Assembly (NCBI GenBank): GCA_963643165.1
Contig: CAVIJD010000055.1
Coordinates: 1-9,522, forward strand
Origin: F23-D06 sp963643165
Lineage (GTDB): Bacteria; Bacteroidota; Bacteroidia; Bacteroidales; WCHB1-69
DNA length: 9,522 nucleotides
Direction of reading: 5' to 3'
Position numbers and translations under genes: made by a program. The notes beneath the pieces were generated by a model. The model searched no databases, was not told the origin of the DNA, and saw nothing but the letters and a program-made list of their open reading frames with translations. Positions 1 to 5,711 of this stretch are shown here, one piece after another; the first letter of the stretch is position 1, and every line of letters begins with the position of its first letter.

Positions 1-651
1 TGAAGTCAACATTGGCAGTGCTTTTAACCAAAGAGCTTTTTTATCCAAATCCACCTCTATCATTTTTGTCTTCGTCTCTGTCAGTCTTATAAGATTTCTT
101 GAGGCCAACCAACGTAATGCGATATTTGCTGTACCATACGAGACCAAAAACCTTTCGCTTATTTCTTTGCAATTTGCCCCTGTGATAGGTGCAACCTGCA
201 AATGATAAAGTAACAGGCATTGGGCAAATGGTGGAATTGCTTCTTTCAGGTCAGCACCTATCGTCCGTTCTGGCTTTATTTCAAGCAGAAGCGACGGCAG
301 AAACATTTGCATACCTGGAACAATGAAGTTTACCTTTTGTGCCGCAAGCCTCGTCTTGTTATATGACGAAATCTTGGGAACCACCAATATAGGGACACGT
401 CCAGTCACTCTGTTTACAATGTCCAGCAGTTTTTTTGTCTGAGCAGGTGGAGTGGTATCTCCATCATCGGTGTAAGCCAACAAAACTTGTCGGCCTAACA
501 AGATGCCGTCAAAAAAAGAAAAGTTAGAAGACACAGACAAGGGTATTCGATCCCGCAAGTCTTTGCTTACGGGGCCAAATACTGTCTGCTCATCTAATAT
601 ATCATAGAGGTATTTGGCTGTTTGTTCGATATGATAATCCTTTTTGCACAT
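1..651 (-). CDS. Winged-helix DNA-binding protein of unknown role, 3' end cut by window edge
   Basis: The reading frame is open for 217 codons from the ATG at 649-651 to base 1, so the C-terminus lies outside the window. I do not recognise a named family. Residues 1-130 are a mixed alpha/beta region containing QVLLAYTDDGD, VTGRVPILVVPKI and KVNFIVPGMQMFLPSLLLE. Residues 138-212 look like a winged helix-turn-helix: a helix PPFAQCLLLYHLQ, then CKEISERF, a likely recognition helix SYGTANIALRWLASRNLI, and a wing-like strand pair. This suggests a MarR-like or AbiEi-like DNA binder. It lies downstream of the decayed abiE locus on the same strand and shares its low GC, so it may belong to the same accessory segment. 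The start is supported by a promoter 24 bases upstream. DNA binding is an inference; a target or partner cannot be named. Confidence 0.72.
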   Translation of the reverse strand, partial: MCKKDYHIEQTAKYLYDILDEQTVFGPVSKDLRDRIPLSVSSNFSFFDGILLGRQVLLAYTDDGDTTPPAQTKKLLDIVNRVTGRVPILVVPKISSYNKTRLAAQKVNFIVPGMQMFLPSLLLEIKPERTIGADLKEAIPPFAQCLLLYHLQVAPITGANCKEISERFLVSYGTANIALRWLASRNLIRLTETKTKMIEVDLDKKALWLKALPMLTS

Positions 652-670
652 AATAATTCTATCATTATTA
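651..670. repeat. Inverted repeat at the start codon of the winged-helix gene
   Basis: Two perfect 7-base arms (taataat at 651-657 and attatta at 664-670) are separated by 6 bases. The repeat sits between the promoter and the ATG and shares base 651 with the start codon. For a gene encoding a likely DNA-binding protein this is a reasonable autoregulatory operator position, but the sequence is pure A/T and could be chance. Confidence 0.3.
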
Positions 671-674
671 GGTG

Positions 675-704
675 CAAAAATAATAATTATAATTTATAAA
701 TCAA
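675..704 (-). promoter_or_regulatory. Bacteroidota-type promoter of the winged-helix gene
   Basis: Read on the minus strand, TATTTTTG (675-682) matches the -7 consensus TAnnTTTG exactly, and a TTG at 702-704 lies 19 bases upstream, as expected for the -33 element. Transcription would begin around 670, giving a leader of about 20 bases before the ATG. Confidence 0.6.
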
Positions 705-839
705 CACTTTTTCGCGAAACGATTTACATTTTTAATGATTTTTACAGTGGATGATATGTACTATAGCCATAGTAAACTTATAAACAGAAAACGCTATATG
801 CATAGGCAAGAAACTTGAATAGATAGTTTTAATATAAAC

Positions 840-872
840 AACAGGACTAAATGTTAATTATTTAGCCCTGTT
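840..872 (-). terminator. Hairpin downstream of the abiE remnant
   Basis: The arms 840-852 and 860-872 pair at 12 of 13 positions (aacaggactaaat against atttagccctgtt) around a 7-base loop. It starts 28 bases beyond the ancestral stop of the broken toxin gene. On the minus strand it is followed by GTTTATATT, only a weak T-rich run, so it fits the terminator of the abiE operon but not as a textbook example. The 652-839 stretch holds the promoter of the winged-helix gene and nothing else I can support. Confidence 0.5.
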
Positions 873-899
873 AAAAACCTGCATTATTGCAACTTGAAT

Positions 900-1359
900 C
901 TATTGTTCAAACTTTATCATACTTGCCAACTGCAAGAAATAATCGTTAGACAAATATCCAGTTCACGAGGATTACGCACAAAAGGCAACACATCCGCTTT
1001 TGCTTGACTGATGTCTGCGGTAGAGAGCCTGTCTTTCAGTTTCAACAAGAAGGCATCTTGACTGACTCCCTCGCCATTGAATTGCATTGTACGTTCTTTC
1101 AGGTGATTGAAATCTAATGGAATGTTATATCTTCGGTTGGCGTCAATAGAGAAAAGTCCATATCCTCGGAAAATCGTTGCAACCCGTGAAAGATGCGTAG
1201 GCAGGTTCCTCCATAGAATGCAGCAATATCAAAGAAACCACCATGGTACAGTCCGGCAAGAATCACCTGCTGGTTGACTTCGAAAGTTGCATTGCGCTGT
1301 TGCTGCGTTGTAGTCAAGTCATAGGCAGACAACATCTGGTTGTATATCTCGTTGTTCAT
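900..1359 (-). pseudogene. AbiEii/AbiGii-type nucleotidyltransferase toxin, broken by internal deletion and frameshift
   Basis: AbiEii proteins are nucleotidyltransferase toxins of type IV toxin-antitoxin and abortive-infection loci. The N-terminus reads from ATG 1357-1359 for about 78 residues and keeps the nucleotidyltransferase start motif: GGT at residues 50-52 and SEDMDF at 64-69 (Asp66, Asp68). It then runs into a stop at 1114-1116. From about 1128 down, a different frame gives NIPLDFNHLKER, then DAFLLKLKDRLSTADISQAK, ADVLPFVRNPRELDI, which resembles the family's C-terminus. At about 951-953 that frame breaks; restoring one G restores WSNDYFLQLASMIKFEQ and a stop at 900-902. The family is normally near 280-300 residues, so roughly 120-140 middle codons are missing. 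The remaining catalytic residues should lie in the lost part, so an active toxin is unlikely. ATG overlaps the abiEi stop as ATGA. Confidence 0.85.
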
Positions 1360-1982
1360 TTCTTCAGATATTTAAGCAAGGTTTGTATTGAGGACGCTTT
1401 CTTTCCCACTTCAACATATCGTTCAAAGACCGAAGCGTCCATCTTTCTTAACGCATCCAAATCAAAACGAATATCATCTTCGAGATACCGTTCCACATCT
1501 TTCAGGTAACGGAGATTCACTTTTGGAGAATTTGCTATGAGATCACAGAGAGCTTTTTCGGGAGAGGCCATCAAAAAAGTATACGTTTGCTTATTGATGA
1601 TGGTCACGCCTACATGGAAAGCCTCACGGGATATGCAAGTGTAATTGAAGTGCCCTAAAGATGTGTCGAAACTGCGCGAGTGTTTTACCGTCATTGACTG
1701 CATGGTATAGACCGCTTCCGGTATCAATCCATAATAACGTAGAGCCGACGACATGGATACGTATGACGGAGCATAGAGTTGGTTGGCTATAAGCTCCATA
1801 GACAATGGCACTCTTGAAACCTCAGGGTTGACAACGTACAATCCTTTCTTGAGCCGAATGACATACCCTTTCTGCTCAAGACTACGCACTTTCTCGCCTC
1901 CAGCCTTATTCTCAGGGAACAGGGATGCAAGTGCCATTGTCGTGACGGGTATATTGGAAAACACTTCTAATGTTCTATTCAT
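1356..1982 (-). CDS. AbiEi-family antitoxin / transcriptional regulator
   Basis: This is a 208-residue protein when started at ATG 1980-1982 (MNRTLEVFSNIP). AbiEi proteins are type IV antitoxins: an N-terminal winged helix binds inverted repeats upstream of the operon, and the C-terminal domain counters the AbiEii nucleotidyltransferase without a stable complex. The winged helix covers about residues 10-55, including VTTMALASLF and KGYVIRLKKGLYVV. Family hallmarks follow: SYVSMSSALRYYGLIPE and MASPEKALCDLI. The frame extends upstream to an ATG at 2027, but that start would lie upstream of the -7 box, so 1982 is preferred. Its TGA overlaps the toxin ATG by ATGA, implying translational coupling. 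Since the toxin gene is broken, this is now an orphan antitoxin; it may persist as a regulator, or protect against a related toxin elsewhere. Confidence 0.85.
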   Translation of the reverse strand: MNRTLEVFSNIPVTTMALASLFPENKAGGEKVRSLEQKGYVIRLKKGLYVVNPEVSRVPLSMELIANQLYAPSYVSMSSALRYYGLIPEAVYTMQSMTVKHSRSFDTSLGHFNYTCISREAFHVGVTIINKQTYTFLMASPEKALCDLIANSPKVNLRYLKDVERYLEDDIRFDLDALRKMDASVFERYVEVGKKASSIQTLLKYLKK

Positions 1983-1986
1983 GCTG

Positions 1987-2019
1987 CAAAAGTAGTAAGA
2001 ATTTGAATAACAACCAAAA
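1987..2019 (-). promoter_or_regulatory. Promoter of abiEi, predicting a leaderless mRNA
   Basis: On the minus strand TACTTTTG (1987-1994) is an exact TAnnTTTG -7 element and TTTTGG (2014-2019) supplies a TTG -33 element with a 20-base spacer. Only four bases (CAGC) separate the -7 box from the ATG at 1980-1982, so transcription should start at or within a few bases of the start codon. A rough inverted repeat (aacaa..cca at 2009-2016 against tgg..ttgtt at 2027-2038) overlaps the -33 region and could be the operator for AbiEi self-repression. Confidence 0.6.
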
Positions 2020-2109
2020 CTTTTCATGGTTTATTGTTCAAAATATTACTATGTTGTATACTTATAGGGTCTCAATATTATTCAGCAGAGTTTCTTCACG
2101 GCAACCAAG

Positions 2110-2607
2110 TCAAGAATTTTTCTTTTTCCAAGGTTTCACAACAGAGATTACTACGATATAAAGGAATACCACAAGTTGCACGATGCCGGCAATGGCGACA
2201 TGGCGGACATTAGCGAAAAACGGTTCCACCGGAAGCGACTCGGTCAGCATCATTGCCGCATAGTCCATATTCTTCTCTATCGTCACGCCCATATAGACCT
2301 TGCCGATGAGCACCAGCACCACTGTAAGCACCCATTTTACGCCGACCCATTTGACCTTGAAGAAGCCCCATTTCGTGAAAATTGAATATATCAGAGCAGT
2401 GAGAACAATGCCTATACCGCCAGGAATAAGAAAGAACTTGTCTATCACCAGATGATCCTTCGCCACTGCATACATCTGCTCCACTCCCTGCGGCTGAGTG
2501 CCCAGCATAATGCTTACCAATGCCATTACGCCGCCTATCCACATGACGGCAAACAGAAGATGGGCAATCTTCAACACTTTGAGCCCCATTGTTCCAAATG
2601 TCTTCAT
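2110..2607 (-). CDS. Four-helix membrane protein, DUF2269-like
   Basis: The product is 165 residues and strongly hydrophobic, with likely membrane helices near 12-33, 55-77, 88-108 and 138-158, and a basic C-terminal tail KPWKKKNS that should face the cytoplasm. The first helix carries KIAHLLFAVMWIGGVMAL, with His16 and the WIGG turn typical of DUF2269 predicted integral membrane proteins. No function is established for that family; the conserved helix-1 His recalls membrane cofactor- or metal-binding proteins, but no second ligand pattern is convincing. It follows pyrG on the same strand, beyond a terminator, and no clear TAnnTTTG box lies in the 90-base gap, so it may depend on read-through or a promoter I cannot see. 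The 2028-2109 stretch downstream holds only the upstream part of the abiEi control region. Confidence 0.7.
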   Translation of the reverse strand: MKTFGTMGLKVLKIAHLLFAVMWIGGVMALVSIMLGTQPQGVEQMYAVAKDHLVIDKFFLIPGGIGIVLTALIYSIFTKWGFFKVKWVGVKWVLTVVLVLIGKVYMGVTIEKNMDYAAMMLTESLPVEPFFANVRHVAIAGIVQLVVFLYIVVISVVKPWKKKNS

Positions 2608-2626
2608 TTTTTCGTTGTTTTATCTT

Positions 2627-2666
2627 AAAACCCAAGACGCTCTCCATTTACGGGAAGCATCTTGGG
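2627..2666 (-). terminator. Rho-independent terminator after pyrG
   Basis: Arms 2656-2666 and 2631-2641 pair over 11 positions with one G:U-type mismatch (CCCAAGATGCT with AGCGTCTTGGG on the minus strand) around a 14-base loop. The minus strand continues with TTTT (2627-2630). It lies 31 bases beyond the pyrG stop and just before the DUF2269-like gene. Confidence 0.75.
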
Positions 2667-2697
2667 CTTCGTTTATTCTGTCTGATGCCGTCCTCGT

Positions 2698-4296
2698 TCA
2701 GTGCTGCAATGACGCTTTCACGAAGTGCAGGAAGAGCGGGTGCGGGCGGTTGGGGCGCGACTTGAACTCCGGGTGGAACTGGCAGGCTATGAACCACGGA
2801 TGGTCTTTCAGCTCCACCATCTCCACGATGCTCTCATTGGGCGAGGTGCCGCAGATTACCATGCCATTGGCTTCGAGCACCTCACGGTAGTCGTTGTTGA
2901 CCTCATAGCGGTGGCGGTGGCGCTCATTCACCATATCGCAGCCGTAGGCCTCGTAAGCTTTGGTGCCGGGCTTGATGCGGCAAGGGTATTTGCCCAGCCG
3001 CAGCGTGCCGCCCAGCATGCTGTACTCGTTCTGTCCAGGCAGAAAGTCGATGACCGGATAGGGCGTTTTGGCATCTATCTCCTTGGTATGAGCCTCCTTG
3101 AGTCCGCACACGTGGCGGGCGAACTCGATAATGGCGATCTGCATGCCCAGGCAAAGTCCCAGAAACGGGATGTTGTTCTCGCGGGCATAGCGGGCGGCGT
3201 TGATCTTGCCCTCGATGCCGCGCGTGCCGAAGCCGCCCGGGATAAGGATGCCTTTCACATCCTTGAGCATACTCTTGACATTGCGTTCCGTTATCTCTTC
3301 AGCGGCGACCCAGGAGATGTGCAGTTTGGAGTGGTTGAAGATGGCGGCGTGTTTGAGTGACTCCACCACGCTGATATAAGCGTCTTGCAGTTCAATGTAC
3401 TTGCCCACAATGGCGATGTTCGTTTCCTGCTCGAGGTTGCGGCTTCGCTTCACCATGTCCTCCCAGTCTGAAAGGTTCTTCTCGCTGCACTTGAGTTGCA
3501 GCCGCTTGATGACCTGCTCGGCAAGTCCCTCCTCCTCCAGTGCAAGCGGCACTTCGTAAAGCGAGGGGGCATTGTTGTTCTCTATGATACAGTCAAGCTT
3601 CACATTGCAGAAGAGCGACAGTTTCTCTTTTATCTCCTTGGTGAGGGGGTGGTCGCAGCGGCACACCAGGATGTCGGGCTGGATGCCGAGGCTGAGCAGT
3701 TCCTTGACGGAATGTTGTGCCGGTTTGGTTTTCAGTTCATTGCTCGGGGTGATGAACGGGATGAGCGCCACATGGATATACATGCAGTTTTTGGACCCCT
3801 CTTCTGTCACAAACTGGCGCACGGCCTCCAGAAATGGCAAGCTCTCATAGTCGCCCACCGTGCCGCCGATCTCCACAATGGCCACGTCGGCCCCGGCGGT
3901 GGTGGCGTTCATGCGGATGCGGTCCTTGATCTCGTTGGTGATGTGCGGGATCATCTGTATCGTGCTGCCGGCGTATGAGCCGTTCCGCTCATTTTCGATT
4001 ACGGTGTAATAGACCTTTCCGGCCGTCACGTTGCTGTGCTTGTTGAGGTTCTCGTCAATGAAACGCTCGTAGTGCCCGATGTCGAGGTCTGTTTCCGCAC
4101 CGTCTTCCGTCACAAAGACCTCACCGTGCTGGTAGGGGTTCATTGTGCCGGGATCCACGTTCAGATAGGGATCCAGTTTCTGCATCGTCACCTTTACGCC
4201 CCTCGATTTCAGCAGTCGTCCAAGCGAGGCGGCCGTGATGCCTTTTCCAAGTCCGGAAACGACACCGCCCATCACAAAAATGTATTTAGTAGCCAT
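2698..4296 (-). CDS. pyrG: CTP synthase (glutamine-hydrolysing)
   Basis: PyrG makes CTP from UTP, ATP and glutamine in the cytoplasm, the last step of de novo pyrimidine nucleotide synthesis. The 532-residue protein is full length. The synthetase domain (about 1-265) begins with the ATP-binding GGVVSGLGKGITAASLGRLL (10-29), followed by KLDPYLNVDPGTMNPYQHGE (40-59), the EDGAETDLDIGHYERF segment (64-79) and VEIGGTVGDYE (141-151). The class I glutaminase domain (about 290-530) has GGFGTRG (354-360), the nucleophile in GLCLGMQ (Cys382), and the partners His508 and Glu510 in QFHPEFKSRP. All key residues are present. The gene is 112 bases downstream of the DUF819 gene with no terminator or TAnnTTTG box visible between them, so the two could be cotranscribed. 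Confidence 0.98.
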   Translation of the reverse strand: MATKYIFVMGGVVSGLGKGITAASLGRLLKSRGVKVTMQKLDPYLNVDPGTMNPYQHGEVFVTEDGAETDLDIGHYERFIDENLNKHSNVTAGKVYYTVIENERNGSYAGSTIQMIPHITNEIKDRIRMNATTAGADVAIVEIGGTVGDYESLPFLEAVRQFVTEEGSKNCMYIHVALIPFITPSNELKTKPAQHSVKELLSLGIQPDILVCRCDHPLTKEIKEKLSLFCNVKLDCIIENNNAPSLYEVPLALEEEGLAEQVIKRLQLKCSEKNLSDWEDMVKRSRNLEQETNIAIVGKYIELQDAYISVVESLKHAAIFNHSKLHISWVAAEEITERNVKSMLKDVKGILIPGGFGTRGIEGKINAARYARENNIPFLGLCLGMQIAIIEFARHVCGLKEAHTKEIDAKTPYPVIDFLPGQNEYSMLGGTLRLGKYPCRIKPGTKAYEAYGCDMVNERHRHRYEVNNDYREVLEANGMVICGTSPNESIVEMVELKDHPWFIACQFHPEFKSRPNRPHPLFLHFVKASLQH

Positions 4297-4323
4297 ATTC
4301 TAATAGTTTTTAATTATCTGTAT

Positions 4324-4353
4324 TATAATATCTTATCTTTCTTCTATAATATC
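4324..4353. repeat. Direct repeat upstream of pyrG
   Basis: TATAATATC occurs at 4324-4332 and again at 4345-4353, 21 bases apart (about two helical turns), in the AT-rich leader between the DUF819 gene and pyrG. It could be a paired operator or be chance in AT-rich DNA. The 4297-4408 gap holds no other element I can support. Confidence 0.3.
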
Positions 4354-4408
4354 CTTTCACCCATCTTCCTCATTATCTATATAACAATGCCCATCTTCTT
4401 TCGCCTTG

Positions 4409-5587
4409 CTAAAACGCCCCTGTTGCCGCGGCCACCGCGATGCCCAGGTAATTGCCTGCGGCATAGCCCACCAGTCCTATCACGATACCGCTCAGCAGCA
4501 CGCTTCTGTTGCCCATAGCCTCCGCCACGGGCGGCACAAAAGGGGGCGAGCAGAGCAGTCCCACATGTCCGGCCGTGAACAAGTCGCCGTCAACCTTGAA
4601 AAGGCGGCAAATTGCGATATGCAGGACAATGGAGACCAGCATCACGAAAAGGATGTACCAAAGGATCATCACCGTAGAGCGGTTGATGGCGGAGAGGCTG
4701 AATTGCGAAGCCACCACCACGCTGAATATCAGGATGAAAAGCATGCCCAGTTCAAAAGTTTTGGGCAGGGTTCTGACTTTCTTGCTGAAAGAGGCCAGCA
4801 CGGCCAGCGTGGTCACCGAGAGGATGACAACCAGTTCGTTAACCTTGCCGGCTATCAGGAGCGAGAGGCCTGCCGACAGTGCCACCATAGCGGCGGCGAG
4901 GGCGAGGGCGAGCAGCAGCTTGGGGAGCACAGGCTTGCTCAGCATGCCCCGGTAGTTCTCGAAGCCGTCGCGGGGCACAGCCTCAGTACCGCCTTCCGCA
5001 TTGGCGCCGCCGCCCGTGCCGGGCAGGAGTTTACGGAAGAGTTTGTAGCCGCCGGCCACAATAAAGAGGATGAACGGGAACGTGACCATCTCCTCGAAAG
5101 TGAGCGTCACCACCATCAGGTTGGGGTCCACCTGCAAGGCCATGCCCAGCGAGTTGAAATTCATAGTGCCGCCCGTATAGATGCCCGTCATCATAGCGGC
5201 GATTTTCTCGAACTGGGGGATGTTGCTGTTGCGGAACAGGAGGTATCCTGCCGCCACCGCCACGAGCACCGACACCATGCCGCCCAGCAGCACCGTCATC
5301 GTCTTGGGCAGCGACTTGGCCCAAAGGCGGAAGTCGGAGCCGAACAGCATCAGCGGGATAGCGAGTGGGACAGCAATGCTCATGATGGTCTTCTGCCATT
5401 GCGAAAGCACTTCGGCGCCGGCCTCCTGGCCGGTGGGCAGCACCCCCGACAGTGCCATCAGGATGCCTGCCGCGTATGCCATGACCACCGTGCCCACCCG
5501 CCTGGTCTGCTCAAATCTGCTGAACAGCAAAACGATAAGAACAGGAACAAGCACATATCCTGCAATTATGAAATAGGACATCACCAT
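4409..5587 (-). CDS. DUF819 family multi-pass membrane protein
   Basis: The product is 392 residues from ATG 5585-5587 (MVMSYFIIAGYVL), or 390 from the ATG at 5581. Around ten hydrophobic segments are visible, in two halves split by a hydrophilic, Gly-rich loop (PGTGGGANAEGG, about residues 190-210). The first half contains AVPLAIPLMLFGSDFRLW and GIYTGGTMNFNSLGMAL; the second ends with CSPPFVPPVAEAMGNR and GLVGYAAGNYLGIAVA, characteristic of DUF819 (YjcL-like) proteins. Two related membrane halves suggest a transporter, but no substrate is established. The frame is open up to 5752, yet that extension crosses the intergenic region and the start of the divergent kinase gene, so the downstream start is chosen. 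It precedes pyrG on the same strand. Confidence 0.85.
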   Translation of the reverse strand: MVMSYFIIAGYVLVPVLIVLLFSRFEQTRRVGTVVMAYAAGILMALSGVLPTGQEAGAEVLSQWQKTIMSIAVPLAIPLMLFGSDFRLWAKSLPKTMTVLLGGMVSVLVAVAAGYLLFRNSNIPQFEKIAAMMTGIYTGGTMNFNSLGMALQVDPNLMVVTLTFEEMVTFPFILFIVAGGYKLFRKLLPGTGGGANAEGGTEAVPRDGFENYRGMLSKPVLPKLLLALALAAAMVALSAGLSLLIAGKVNELVVILSVTTLAVLASFSKKVRTLPKTFELGMLFILIFSVVVASQFSLSAINRSTVMILWYILFVMLVSIVLHIAICRLFKVDGDLFTAGHVGLLCSPPFVPPVAEAMGNRSVLLSGIVIGLVGYAAGNYLGIAVAAATGAF

Positions 5588-5638
5588 AAGACAGTCGTCA
5601 AGAAAAAAACATACGCTGCACCATACGCAAGCAGCGTG

Positions 5639-5647
5639 CAAAAGTAG
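5639..5647 (-). promoter_or_regulatory. Possible promoter of the DUF819 gene
   Basis: On the minus strand TACTTTTTG resembles the TAnnTTTG -7 box but with one extra T between TA and TTTG, and no good -33 TTG lies at the usual distance. It would give a leader of about 45 bases before the ATG at 5587, which is a sensible position in the divergent region. Confidence 0.35.
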
Positions 5648-5679
5648 CAAAATCTTCAATATCATCCCGTGATTTTTGT

Positions 5680-5687
5680 ATCTTTGC
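5680..5687 (+). promoter_or_regulatory. -7 box of the nucleoside kinase operon
   Basis: TATCTTTG matches TAnnTTTG exactly. The -33 region shows only TTC at 5656-5658. Transcription would start near 5692, leaving a leader of about 20 bases before ATG 5712; this also rules out the in-frame ATG at 5676, which lies upstream of the box. Confidence 0.6.
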
Positions 5688-5711
5688 CCCCTTGAAAAAA
5701 ATAAACACGCT

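Noticed and set aside
705..839. Small gene or RNA in the AT-rich gap between the winged-helix and toxin genes
   Set aside because: I see no credible frame, paired structure or promoter on the plus strand; actatagccatagt is only a short 5-base-arm palindrome.
1983..2027. Upstream start for the AbiEi gene at 2027
   Set aside because: It lies upstream of an exact -7 box and -33 element, so the transcript would not contain it.
2725..3360. Plus-strand open frame of 211 residues inside pyrG
   Set aside because: It is a shadow of pyrG, whose catalytic residues are all conserved on the other strand.
4406..5647. Long plus-strand open frame rich in His, Gln and Arg
   Set aside because: It lies antisense to the DUF819 gene, which has membrane helices and family motifs. 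The odd composition is typical of the complement of a hydrophobic GC-rich gene.
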